IMG/VR virus record: IMGVR_UViG_3300032285_003393
Span: 1 to 64,000 of that record
Strand: one strand, 5' to 3'
DNA: 64,000 nt
Source: a virus
The translations under genes and the position numbers were made by a program. A model generated the notes under the pieces. The model was not told the origin of the DNA and made no database searches. It saw only the letters and a list, made by a program, of their open reading frames with translations. Positions 25,293-32,267 of the stretch are shown piece after piece (position 1 is the stretch's first letter; the number at the start of each line of letters is the position of its first letter).

Positions 25293-25764
25293 TTTTCTCC
25301 TTATGGGTAGGCCAGTAGTATTGGCATTTTTCACAACATGGTTTGTTGTATGGACTATCTAAAGAACCTGAAAACTCTGCATAGGCAATTGGATCTTTGC
25401 GATATAAATTAACTCTGTGAGTTACTATAGTACGGTTTTTTGATTCTTGATTTTTTCTAAATGCTGGCATACTATTGCCCCATTTTGACTTGAACTTAGA
25501 TTGTAGTTCTTTTAAGTTGGCTACGTTGTTGATAGTTTTAATACCACGCTTGTTGGCTTCTTCAACCATAGCCATAGTATAATTCCACAACTCATTCTCA
25601 GCACCTTCCCACATTAGCACTGCTGGGTGATTACGCCAAGCTTTGCCTTCAGTGGAAATAACTTTAAGAATTTGATAGCACTCTAGGATTTGTTTATTTA
25701 AACGTTTATTGTCAAGAACCTCTGCACACTTGGCAGGATTATTGAATGGTAGAAATGTTTGCAT
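25285..25764 (-). CDS. pyrimidine-dimer glycosylase-like protein
   Basis: A 159-residue protein. MQTFLPFNNPAKCAEVLDNKRLNKQILE resembles the N-terminus of T4 DenV and related glycosylases, where N-terminal residues and a KQ motif form the active site. IVTHRVNLYRKDPIAY closes the domain, followed by a CCEKCQYY zinc-like tail. Would excise UV dimers. TTGACA-N18-TATAAT-N6-ATG makes it leaderless. Confidence 0.75.
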   Translation of the reverse strand: MQTFLPFNNPAKCAEVLDNKRLNKQILECYQILKVISTEGKAWRNHPAVLMWEGAENELWNYTMAMVEEANKRGIKTINNVANLKELQSKFKSKWGNSMPAFRKNQESKNRTIVTHRVNLYRKDPIAYAEFSGSLDSPYNKPCCEKCQYYWPTHKEKNV

Positions 25765-25800
25765 ATGCCTATTATAGCAATATAGTATTTACTTTGTCAA
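25765..25800 (-). promoter_or_regulatory. sigma70 promoter, leaderless
   Basis: TTGACA (25800-25795), N18, TATAAT (25776-25771), then exactly six bases to the ATG at 25764. Confidence 0.85.
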
Positions 25801-25802
25801 GA

Positions 25803-26246
25803 CTATGCAATGGTTGTCTTTATTGTTGAAGACAACTGCCAGTTCCATTTTTGATGCATGGATTCTCTAATTTCTAGATCACTAGCAATACCAATTTGGC
25901 CTGCTTCTTCTGCAGCTTTATGTGCTTGTCTTAAATCATTAATTATAATTTCATTTGAGACTAAGAAACTTTCAATTTGATCTTTTGCATTTGCACCTGA
26001 ATAGATGCCATTAATTGCAGAATTCTGAATAAACTCTGTTAATTGAAATGGTGCAAGACTATTAAGCTTTCTTAACATTTCAGAGATATCATCAATTGAA
26101 CCATAAATATCTTCATAGACTTCTAACCACTTCTCATGCATTTCTGGGAATAACATTCCTTCTACATTCCAGTGATACCCGTGTGATTGAAAATATGTTA
26201 CAACTACATCTGCTTGTAGTTTTTTTAATGCTGTTACTAAATCCAT
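25803..26246 (-). CDS. dps: Dps/ferritin-like protein
   Basis: A 147-residue four-helix protein with HGYHWNVEG and EVYEDIYGSIDDISEMLR, the ferroxidase-interface His/Asp/Glu pattern of Dps. Dps oxidises and stores iron and protects DNA from peroxide. Length and motif agree with the family. In a phage it may protect replicating DNA or compact host DNA (inference). Confidence 0.88.
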   Translation of the reverse strand: MDLVTALKKLQADVVVTYFQSHGYHWNVEGMLFPEMHEKWLEVYEDIYGSIDDISEMLRKLNSLAPFQLTEFIQNSAINGIYSGANAKDQIESFLVSNEIIINDLRQAHKAAEEAGQIGIASDLEIRESMHQKWNWQLSSTIKTTIA

Positions 26247-26254
26247 TTTATCTC

Positions 26255-26380
26255 CTACTTGCTTATTTTGGCGTAGCCAGTCTTTTTCTTATTCATACTT
26301 CCAGGCTTTTTTGTTCCTGGTTCCATCTTTGCTTGGCGGATTGCCAATGCTGCTTTAATTTTTTCTGTATTCTTCCCCAT
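26255..26380 (-). CDS. 41-residue basic peptide, leaderless
   Basis: MGKNTEKIKAALAIRQ... has about a third Lys/Arg. TATAAT-N6-ATG, extended -10 (TGG). Directly upstream of dps and probably cotranscribed. Function unknown. Confidence 0.5.
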   Translation of the reverse strand: MGKNTEKIKAALAIRQAKMEPGTKKPGSMNKKKTGYAKISK

Positions 26381-26403
26381 ATACTTATTATACCATTTCT
26401 TTT

Positions 26404-26640
26404 TTAATTGCTAGACTGAGAGGGTTTTTCATTGATAGAATCCCGCTCATCTATGATTTCATATGATTGATTATCTAGTTTTGCTTGATATTTTTTATAA
26501 TGATGTCCACAAAATAACAATTCTCCAGCCAACATCTTTACCGAAACAAAAGCTTGAACACCACAAGCATCACAACGATCAATAACTTTTAATTGTCTTT
26601 CTTTAACTGCGGGAACTTCTTTTTCTTCTGTCAATGTCAT
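26404..26640 (-). CDS. DUF7455-like protein
   Basis: A 78-residue protein with CDACGVQAFVSVKMLAGELL and FCGHHYKK, the pattern of the actinobacterial DUF7455 family, probably one zinc site. Family function unknown, but it supports an actinobacterial host. Confidence 0.7.
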   Translation of the reverse strand: MTLTEEKEVPAVKERQLKVIDRCDACGVQAFVSVKMLAGELLFCGHHYKKYQAKLDNQSYEIIDERDSINEKPSQSSN

Positions 26641-26699
26641 ATGTTTCCTTTGTTAGTAGTTATAGTACTATTATACAGTAAAGGATAAAAGATTACCAG

Positions 26700-27209
26700 T
26701 TACCCAACGTTATAGATTGTTAAGTTTGCAGAAGGTGAAGCTGGTCTTGTTGGATTTGTTCCTGCTGCTGTTGCAATAAGTGACATTCCTGTTGCTGCAG
26801 CCCACCAATGAAACTGAATATAATCTCCAGAATTAACTTGAATTGGAGCTTCAATGTTTGCAAGAACTTGTGAATTTTGAGCACTAGCAGTTGTAAATGT
26901 AAAAGCAGACGATGGTACATTTACTCCATTTTTAGAGTACCAAGTTGTAATATGATAATCACTTGTTCCACCAGTAAAGTTAAACTGACCCAAAAAATTA
27001 AAATTATAAGTTCCTGGATTTGTAAAAACAATTTTGCTTGCGTCTGTATCGTTTATTGACATGCCCTTACTTAAAGTTGTTATATCCCAAGTAATAATAT
27101 TGTCAGTTGTTGACCCACCATTTGCCATGCTTGTAGATCTTGCAAAGTTTCCATAATAAAGAACCTGAGCGGGCACTGGTGAAGTGTAAAATGAAATTGA
27201 TGTACTCAT
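26700..27209 (-). CDS. virion-like jelly-roll protein
   Basis: A 169-residue beta-rich protein. TYNFNFLGQFNFTGG, SSAFTFTTASA and YIQFHWWA recall C1q/TNF-like trimer domains found in phage fibres and decorations. No signal peptide. Placed with another small beta protein (27211), suggesting a head or tail decoration pair. Confidence 0.6.
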   Translation of the reverse strand: MSTSISFYTSPVPAQVLYYGNFARSTSMANGGSTTDNIITWDITTLSKGMSINDTDASKIVFTNPGTYNFNFLGQFNFTGGTSDYHITTWYSKNGVNVPSSAFTFTTASAQNSQVLANIEAPIQVNSGDYIQFHWWAAATGMSLIATAAGTNPTRPASPSANLTIYNVG

Positions 27210-27210
27210 A

Positions 27211-27504
27211 TTAAAGCCTCTTTAGCCAAATAACTGCGACTTTAACTGCTTGTCCAGAATCACATACTGCATAAAGATCTTCATTTGGAAGAAGATCTCC
27301 AGAAAATACCCCGCCTGGCAACAACTGATATCCAAAGGAAGTTGTTGATACAGATGAAGAACCCAAATACACATTATAAAGTGCATCTAAATTTTGAACT
27401 GTAAGCGTAAGATGATATTCATCTTCTTGATTGGCTGGAACTGTCAACAAAGTTGGAGTTGTTGAATTTAATGTAAAGTTGTTATGCGATAAACCTAGTG
27501 TCAT
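27211..27504 (-). CDS. small virion-like beta protein
   Basis: A 97-residue beta protein (TLTVQNLDALYNVYLGSSSV) with the look of a head-fibre or decoration protein. Leadered promoter: TGTATAAT near 27540 and AAAAGGAGA before the ATG. Confidence 0.6.
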   Translation of the reverse strand: MTLGLSHNNFTLNSTTPTLLTVPANQEDEYHLTLTVQNLDALYNVYLGSSSVSTTSFGYQLLPGGVFSGDLLPNEDLYAVCDSGQAVKVAVIWLKRL

Positions 27505-27554
27505 TTAATTTCTCCTTTTAAGGTATTCCCTTTACTTATATTATACAGTAATTG

Positions 27555-27636
27555 TGCCCATAATCAGACTTGAACTGATACGATTTTATTCGGAAGATTT
27601 TAAGTCTTCTGTGTCTGCCGATTCCACCATACGGGC
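27555..27636 (-). tRNA. tRNA-Leu (UAA)
   Basis: Acceptor GCCCGTA/TATGGGC, anticodon TAA in loop CTTAAAA, long variable arm, T loop TTCAAGT. No CCA encoded. Confidence 0.9.
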
Positions 27637-27637
27637 G

Positions 27638-27709
27638 TGTCCCCAGCAAGGATTGCACTTGCGACCCAATGGTTAAAAGCCATTTGCTCTACTTCTGAGC
27701 TATAGGGAC
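27638..27709 (-). tRNA. tRNA-Lys (UUU)
   Basis: Acceptor GTCCCTA/TGGGGAC, D stem AGCTC/GAGC, anticodon TTT in loop CTTTTAA. One base from tRNA-Leu. Confidence 0.9.
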
Positions 27710-27719
27710 TTGCATATTG

Positions 27720-27790
27720 CTCTCTCGTCTAGATTTGAACTAAAACTAGAGGATTCAAAGTCCCCTGTGCTGCCATTACACCACGAGAGA
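27720..27790 (-). tRNA. tRNA-Gln (UUG)
   Basis: Acceptor TCTCTCG/CGAGAGA, D loop with GTGTAATGG, anticodon TTG in loop CTTTGAA. Confidence 0.9.
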
Positions 27791-27795
27791 ATAGC

Positions 27796-27870
27796 CTCCG
27801 TGACAGGGGTTGAACCTGCATGTATCCATTAACCTTTCAAGTGGGTAGAAACCACAGGGTATACACGGAG
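27796..27870 (-). tRNA. tRNA-like gene, anticodon uncertain
   Basis: Acceptor CTCCGTG/CACGGAG (7 bp) and a normal T arm (GCAGG-TTCAACC-CCTGT) are clear. Between them no normal D stem plus anticodon stem forms. Candidate loops are CTTGAAA (TGA, Ser) with unpaired flanks, or TTTCTAC (TCT, Arg) on a GTGG/CCAC stem. It may be degenerate, unusual or in need of a different fold. Confidence 0.5.
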
Positions 27871-27874
27871 AAAA

Positions 27875-28192
27875 TTATTTTATAAAAGATTTATATCTTT
27901 TAAAATTTCCTCTTTCCATTGTTCTTATTTTATGACAATTTGAACAAACTATCTCACATTTATTAATTTCTGACAAAATTAATACCCAAGATCTAGTACT
28001 CCCAGAAATTGCTTTTGCTATTTCAAATTTTTTTTCATACTGCGGTAAATGATCAAACTCTAAAACTCTTGGATCTTTGAGATTGCAATCAGTGCAACAT
28101 TTATCAGACAGATATTCCCAAAGATTATTATGGTTTCTATCTCTAATCTTTTGCTGACTTTTATACAGATCTTCTTTATTTTTATAAGGCAT
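27875..28192 (-). CDS. HNH endonuclease inside the tRNA array
   Basis: A 105-residue protein: basic start, CCTDC, VLEFDHLPQYEKKF and IVCSNCHKIRT, the Cys-pair HNH core. TATACT-N6-ATG with TGG before the -10 makes it leaderless. It splits the tRNA array and resembles the HNH gene at 9655 next to tRNA-Asp, so tRNA loci seem to be its niche. Confidence 0.85.
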   Translation of the reverse strand: MPYKNKEDLYKSQQKIRDRNHNNLWEYLSDKCCTDCNLKDPRVLEFDHLPQYEKKFEIAKAISGSTRSWVLILSEINKCEIVCSNCHKIRTMERGNFKRYKSFIK

Positions 28193-28233
28193 AAGGTTAG
28201 TATACCATATTCTAACCCTAAATCATTTTATAG

Positions 28234-28320
28234 CGGAAGATACAGGATTTGAACCTGTGGTAAGTTTTACCCTACGATCAGTTAGCAACCGATTGCTTTA
28301 AGCCACTCAGCCAATCTTCC
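28234..28320 (-). tRNA. tRNA-Ser (GCU)
   Basis: Acceptor GGAAGAT/ATCTTCC, anticodon GCT, long variable arm, T loop TTCAAAT. Confidence 0.9.
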
Positions 28321-28321
28321 A

Positions 28322-28396
28322 TGGAGCCTCGTATCCGATTTGAACGGATGACCCTCGCTTTACAAGAGCGATGCTCTACCACTGAGCTAACAAGGC
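28322..28396 (-). tRNA. tRNA-Thr (UGU), CCA encoded
   Basis: Acceptor GCCTTGT/ACGAGGC, anticodon TGT in loop CTTGTAA, encoded CCA. Confidence 0.9.
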
Positions 28397-28397
28397 T

Positions 28398-28471
28398 TGG
28401 AGCGGATGATGGGAATTGAACCCACCCCTTCTGCTTGGAAGGCAGAGGCACTACCAATATGCAACATCCGC
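28398..28471 (-). tRNA. tRNA-Gly (UCC), CCA encoded
   Basis: Acceptor GCGGATG/CATCCGC, anticodon TCC in loop CTTCCAA, encoded CCA. Confidence 0.9.
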
Positions 28472-28475
28472 ATTG

Positions 28476-28547
28476 CACCCCCAGAGAGAATTGAACTCTC
28501 TTCAACAAGATGAAAGCCTGTTATCCTAACCAATAGACGATGGGGGC
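28476..28547 (-). tRNA. tRNA-Glu (UUC)
   Basis: Acceptor GCCCCCA/TGGGGGT, anticodon TTC in loop CTTTCAT. Confidence 0.9.
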
Positions 28548-28551
28548 ATAG

Positions 28552-28626
28552 TCCGACAGGCTGGATTTGAACCAGCGATACATACCTTATAAGAGTACTT
28601 CCAAAACCAAGCTAGGATACTGTCGG
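28552..28626 (-). tRNA. tRNA-Ile (UAU)
   Basis: Acceptor CCGACAG/CTGTCGG, anticodon stem GTACT/GGTAT, loop CTTATAA, anticodon TAT. It would read the rare codon AUA directly, which most bacteria read with a modified CAU anticodon. Confidence 0.8.
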
Positions 28627-28630
28627 TTAG

Positions 28631-28702
28631 CTCTCCTACCAAGATTTGAACTTAGAATAAGCGATTAACAGTCGCTTGTGTTGCCGATTACACCATAGGA
28701 GA
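28631..28702 (-). tRNA. tRNA-Asn (GUU)
   Basis: Acceptor TCTCCTA/TAGGAGA, anticodon GTT in loop CTGTTAA. First tRNA of the leftward array. Confidence 0.9.
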
Positions 28703-28736
28703 ATATTTACTTTTTTATATTTATGTCAAATAAAAG

Positions 28737-28850
28737 GTACGGTAAGCAATTCCATCTGCACAGGCGTTGCTGTCTATTACACCGCAAACGCTATAGCCGA
28801 GTATGTGTATATGTAACTATAACATCCTAAGAAAGTGTTGCTTACCGTAC
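28737..28850 (-). ncRNA. structured small RNA candidate with own promoter
   Basis: Ends 28737-28749 and 28838-28850 form a perfect 13-bp stem (GTACGGTAAGCAA/TTGCTTACCGTAC). Inside, GCGTTtGC and GCAACGC (28763-28769 with 28782-28789) form a bulged hairpin. A consensus promoter (28858-28887) places the start at about 28851, the first base of the stem. CTTTTATTT follows the 3' arm. No reading frame is evident. The closed-rod outline recalls 6S RNA, but no homology is claimed. Confidence 0.6.
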
Positions 28851-28857
28851 TTGTATT

Positions 28858-28887
28858 ATTATACTATGTGGTGATTTTTAATGTCAA
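28858..28887 (-). promoter_or_regulatory. sigma70 promoter of the small RNA
   Basis: TTGACA (28887-28882), N18, TATAAT (28863-28858). The -35 begins one base after the end of the hsp20 gene. Confidence 0.8.
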
Positions 28888-29310
28888 TTACTTGATTTTA
28901 ATTGATTTTGGCTTTTTTTCTTCTGGAACAATTCTTTCAACTGTTACAGAAAGCATGCCATTTTCAAATTCAGCACTAGTAACTTCCATATACTCTCCAA
29001 GAGCAAATGAACGAGTGAATGAACGTGTAGCAATTCCTTTATGCTGGAATTCTGCTTCTTTCTTTTCTGTTTCACCCTTGACAATTAAATTACCATTGTC
29101 TACTGTTACTGAAATGTCTGACTTGTCAAATCCCGCCAATGCAAGTTCAACGATATATGTATCATCGTCTTCTTTAATTACATTATATGGTGGGTAATTG
29201 TCCTGTCTTGTGACATGTGACCAAGTGTTGATATTTGGGCCGAAGCCAATAAAAAAGGGATCATTGAAAAGCGAATTCCAAGTCCCGTTTGCTGTGTATG
29301 TGTGATTCAT
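28888..29310 (-). CDS. small heat-shock protein (Hsp20/alpha-crystallin)
   Basis: A 140-residue Hsp20: YPPYNVIKEDDDTYIVELALAGF opens the crystallin domain, NLIVKGETEKKEAEF and GMLSVTVERIVPEEKK follow. A holdase chaperone for unfolded proteins. ATG at 29310 after AAAAGGAGA; a start at 29334 lies before that site. Own promoter at 29374-29403 and a hairpin in the leader. Confidence 0.9.
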   Translation of the reverse strand: MNHTYTANGTWNSLFNDPFFIGFGPNINTWSHVTRQDNYPPYNVIKEDDDTYIVELALAGFDKSDISVTVDNGNLIVKGETEKKEAEFQHKGIATRSFTRSFALGEYMEVTSAEFENGMLSVTVERIVPEEKKPKSIKIK

Positions 29311-29345
29311 ACTATTCTCCTTTTCTTTAAGCAAGTTAGTTTTGT

Positions 29346-29403
29346 TAGACCCCCATTTGGGCGGTCTGATACTATTATATCAAATTTTATAGGGTTTTGT
29401 CAA
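29346..29403 (-). promoter_or_regulatory. hsp20 promoter and leader hairpin
   Basis: TTGACA (29403-29398), N18, TATAAT (29379-29374). Downstream, AGACC...GGTCT with an inner CCC-AAAT-GGG forms a leader hairpin (about 29346-29366) that might act as a thermometer or attenuator. Confidence 0.7.
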
Positions 29404-30566
29404 GGCGTAGTGTTGTTTGAGGATCTATTCCCGTACCCCGCAGATGGCTGTCCATCATTCTCATATGTAGCTTTTGCTGGATAGTAAAATCTACTATCTT
29501 GCATTAATGTTCCATAATTTGTTCCAGATAAAGCTTCTCCTGAAGTAACAAATATTCCATCCCAAAAAGACATGGAAGGTTGATTGTTTTCAGCCATTGC
29601 TTTATTAATTTGAACAACATTACTTTCTTTAAATTCTTCAGGAGTTTTAGTTGTTCTAACTTCATCTCCTAATATATTAATCTCTTCATTCTTTAAACCT
29701 TCAAGTGCTTTTTCTGCTTCTTCTTTAGTTAAATAACAACCAATGCTTTGAGCAGTCCCACCTTTTAATATAGACCAGCCGTGTTGACAATCAGGCGTAG
29801 AAAATTCAATTGACCAATCTGATCCACCTGCAATAATGGTTTTATTTATTTTTTTTTTACTTTGAGGAACACAATTTGGAACTTCTTTGCCATTCTGATC
29901 TTTAGTTCCAATATATTCATATCCATCCCAGCAAGGTCCTTGACCTTTTACAAAACAATACAAGCACTTCTCTTCATCTGAAATGTAATGATGATCATTT
30001 CCTAAATCTTCGCAACCACATGTCATGCATTTTGCTACTTCATCACTCTTTTGTATTGGGGAAAATGCTCCATCCCATCCTTTATTAACTTTTTTTGCTC
30101 TATTTACAATTGCACGAGACCAGGAAAATCCTGCATCTCCGCCCCATGCAAGCCACATGATGTACCCATTAGAAGGGTCTGATTGACTTCCCCAGTTCTC
30201 ACCTTTTTTATCTACTTCATGGCGAGAAAAAAAAGAAAACATTCTCTTAACAGTATCAAGAGATAATGATTCTCCATTTACAAGTTGATGTGCTCTTGTC
30301 CAACCAACATTTGTTCCAGCACCAGCAGCCTTACCATCTTCTTTAAATTTAATTGCTTTACGAGCAGCAGCCTTCATACTTGATGTTGGCTTGTACCCAT
30401 CTTCAGATTTAATCATTTTTTCTTCCTTTGCATCTGGAACATTTGCATATAAAGCTCCTAGTTGAGCCTGTGCTTTAGACTTAGTTGGATGTGTTCCAAC
30501 CACCTTTCCAGTGTCCTGTGTTACTACTGAAAATTTGTCTCCGTGTTGAACTATTTTGTATGGCAT
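29400..30566 (-). CDS. multi-domain phage protein (structural or maturation-linked)
   Basis: A 388-residue protein. Residues 1-45 (YKIVQHGDKFSVVTQDTGKV) form a short repeat-like unit; about 60-160 holds NVGWTRAHQLVNG, KRMFSFFSRHEVDKKG and IMWLAWGGDAGFSWSRAI, a domain seen in many phage proteins, often near portal or head genes, of unknown function. Then a Cys region (CMTCGCE, CLYC) and GTKDQNGKEVPNCVP. TATAAT-N6-ATG: leaderless. Confidence 0.65.
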   Translation of the reverse strand: MPYKIVQHGDKFSVVTQDTGKVVGTHPTKSKAQAQLGALYANVPDAKEEKMIKSEDGYKPTSSMKAAARKAIKFKEDGKAAGAGTNVGWTRAHQLVNGESLSLDTVKRMFSFFSRHEVDKKGENWGSQSDPSNGYIMWLAWGGDAGFSWSRAIVNRAKKVNKGWDGAFSPIQKSDEVAKCMTCGCEDLGNDHHYISDEEKCLYCFVKGQGPCWDGYEYIGTKDQNGKEVPNCVPQSKKKINKTIIAGGSDWSIEFSTPDCQHGWSILKGGTAQSIGCYLTKEEAEKALEGLKNEEINILGDEVRTTKTPEEFKESNVVQINKAMAENNQPSMSFWDGIFVTSGEALSGTNYGTLMQDSRFYYPAKATYENDGQPSAGYGNRSSNNTTP

Positions 30567-30578
30567 ATGCTTATTATA

Positions 30579-30860
30579 TCACTTTCTTATATGAAATTCA
30601 GAGCTACCTTTAGCTATTTCATTAATGATCTCATCGTCTGGAATATTTGGATCATTGTCTGAGTAAAGAGCCATTCTGGTCTTTTTGTTTTCTAGTCTTT
30701 GAGATGATTCTCCAAGTCCAATCATCAACATTACTGAAGGAATAACTATATCCAGAGGTAGGTCTGGAAAATGTTTATTTACATACATAACAAGAGCAGA
30801 TAAGTAACCTGCTATTCTTGCTGGATTTTTTCTAGTATATATTGCTATTCTGTTCCACAT
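30579..30860 (-). CDS. small membrane protein, holin candidate
   Basis: A 93-residue protein: RIAGYLSALVMYVNKHF and LDIVIPSVMLMIGLG are two membrane segments, with a charged C-terminus. Position upstream of the endolysin cluster and size fit a holin. TATAAT-N6-ATG, leaderless, extended -10. Confidence 0.5.
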   Translation of the reverse strand: MWNRIAIYTRKNPARIAGYLSALVMYVNKHFPDLPLDIVIPSVMLMIGLGESSQRLENKKTRMALYSDNDPNIPDDEIINEIAKGSSEFHIRK

Positions 30861-30886
30861 ATAGCAATTATACCATGTAAACTGGA

Positions 30887-31384
30887 TTACTTATACTTAT
30901 TGTACGCCAAAACCCAATTTGTTGCTATTGCCTTTTGAGCATCTTTTAAACTTATCTCTCCAGAACAAATTAACACTTTTAGCCTTGTTTCAATGACATC
31001 TTTTGTTCTAGCATTTAATCCAGCATAAGGTTGTGGGAATAAATTTTTGGGATCTGTTGGATTTCCGCCTAATTGTAAACTAATCAAATGATCTTCTTCA
31101 TAAGCAGATAAATCTGTTCCCCATTTTTTAGCAAAAGATTTATAAGTAGTTGCCAACTGATCTGTTTTTAATTTATTTGTATATGATGTTGATGGCCTGA
31201 CTGTACTAGTCCATCCAGATTTACATATAGTTGATTGAATGTTGCTTTGAGTAACTGCTGGGTTTATTGCACCTGGAGTATATTTTTTAATTGGTAAAAC
31301 CCAATCAAGTTGTGCTCCAGATGCACTTCCCATCATTGCAAGAATTGTTACAACTGCAAATAAAACTTTTTTACTTTGTTGCAC
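30887..31384 (-). CDS. secreted HNH-like nuclease-type protein
   Basis: A 165-residue protein with a signal peptide (MQQSKKVLFAVVTILAMM, small residues GSASGA before the cut). The mature part has TICKSGWTSTVRP and EEDHLISLQLGG...NLFPQPY, resembling secreted actinobacterial HNH-type proteins where DH and N are catalytic. Overlaps the endolysin gene by 14 bp. Role uncertain: degradation of released DNA or a moron. Confidence 0.6.
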   Translation of the reverse strand: MQQSKKVLFAVVTILAMMGSASGAQLDWVLPIKKYTPGAINPAVTQSNIQSTICKSGWTSTVRPSTSYTNKLKTDQLATTYKSFAKKWGTDLSAYEEDHLISLQLGGNPTDPKNLFPQPYAGLNARTKDVIETRLKVLICSGEISLKDAQKAIATNWVLAYNKYK

Positions 31385-31913
31385 TTGTTACCAGCTTAAG
31401 ATACTTATCCCAAGGGAAGTTCTTGCCTGGATCTGTGTGTCCGCCTGCAATTTTCTTTGCAGCAGTAATATCATTATGTCCGCAAAAACCAGACTTACCA
31501 GCAAGAATATCCGCTGGAGAAAGTTTTACTGCTGGAATGTTGTACTTTTTTGCCAATTCTGCAGATAGTTTAGCACTTAGTTTAAGTTCTGCATTTGAAT
31601 ATGCATCATTCCATTGTGCTGTAGTTTGACTTGCCTGACCTGCATGTTCAATTGAAATGCTTGTTTGATTAAGTAAAGAGTCTGCAACTGCCCATGCTGT
31701 ATCTTCATCTTTAACTGATTGTAAAATTTCTTTATTATCAACCATATAGTGTGCTGATGCATGTGGAGCTGTCTTTCCTGCGAACCAATTCCAGACCTGA
31801 CGGGCTCTAGAAGGGGTCTCTGGGGTTTCCATAGTATGAATTACTATAAGCTTGATCTTTTTACCGCCACGGCCTTTTGTAAAGCTTTGAGCTTGATTGA
31901 ATGGATATGTCAT
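31371..31913 (-). CDS. endolysin, N-acetylmuramoyl-L-alanine amidase
   Basis: A 180-residue amidase-2/PGRP-type enzyme: LIVIHTMET (zinc His), ASAHYMVD, SISIEHAG and GHTDPGKNFPWD with the second His and its Lys/Asp partners. Cuts the peptide stem from muramic acid. No cell-wall-binding domain follows. Coupled by ATGA to the membrane protein upstream, as in lysis cassettes. Confidence 0.9.
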   Translation of the reverse strand: MTYPFNQAQSFTKGRGGKKIKLIVIHTMETPETPSRARQVWNWFAGKTAPHASAHYMVDNKEILQSVKDEDTAWAVADSLLNQTSISIEHAGQASQTTAQWNDAYSNAELKLSAKLSAELAKKYNIPAVKLSPADILAGKSGFCGHNDITAAKKIAGGHTDPGKNFPWDKYLKLVTSATK

Positions 31914-32194
31914 TTTTTAACCTTCCTTGTGTTAAATATATTAATATGTATTCTGCTTTTAAATGCTTTTAACTTGCTTTCTTCCCACCACTGCTTAATA
32001 TTGAATACATAAACTGCTATATATATAGTAGCACCAAATATAAATCCCCATTGTTTGGTTATAATGCTATACCAAACCCAAGCAATTTCTGATGCTACCC
32101 CGATGGCAAATCCCTGCCATTTTTTTTGACCAGTTATGTATAATCCAATTACCCCAATAATTGAAAGAACCCAAGACCAATAAACACTTTCCAT
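31910..32194 (-). CDS. three-helix membrane protein (holin candidate, paralog of 17021)
   Basis: A 94-residue protein with three hydrophobic segments and a basic tail. Shares WSWVL..IGV.GLY.TG and ITKQWGFIFG with the protein at 17021. Overlap with the endolysin supports a holin role; the PQ-loop/PnuC-like pattern argues for a transporter. TATAAT-N8-ATG, near-leaderless. Confidence 0.6.
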   Translation of the reverse strand: MESVYWSWVLSIIGVIGLYITGQKKWQGFAIGVASEIAWVWYSIITKQWGFIFGATIYIAVYVFNIKQWWEESKLKAFKSRIHINIFNTRKVKK

Positions 32195-32210
32195 ATGCTT
32201 ATATTATACC

Positions 32211-32242
32211 AAAAGGGATGGTATTTTCATACCATCCCTTTT
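32211..32242 (-). terminator. rho-independent terminator
   Basis: A 14-bp perfect stem (AAAAGGGATGGTAT / ATACCATCCCTTTT, 4-nt loop). Ends the secreted protein gene; the -10 of the next promoter overlaps it. Confidence 0.85.
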
Positions 32243-32267
32243 GCGTTATTAAATTGTTATTAAGTTA

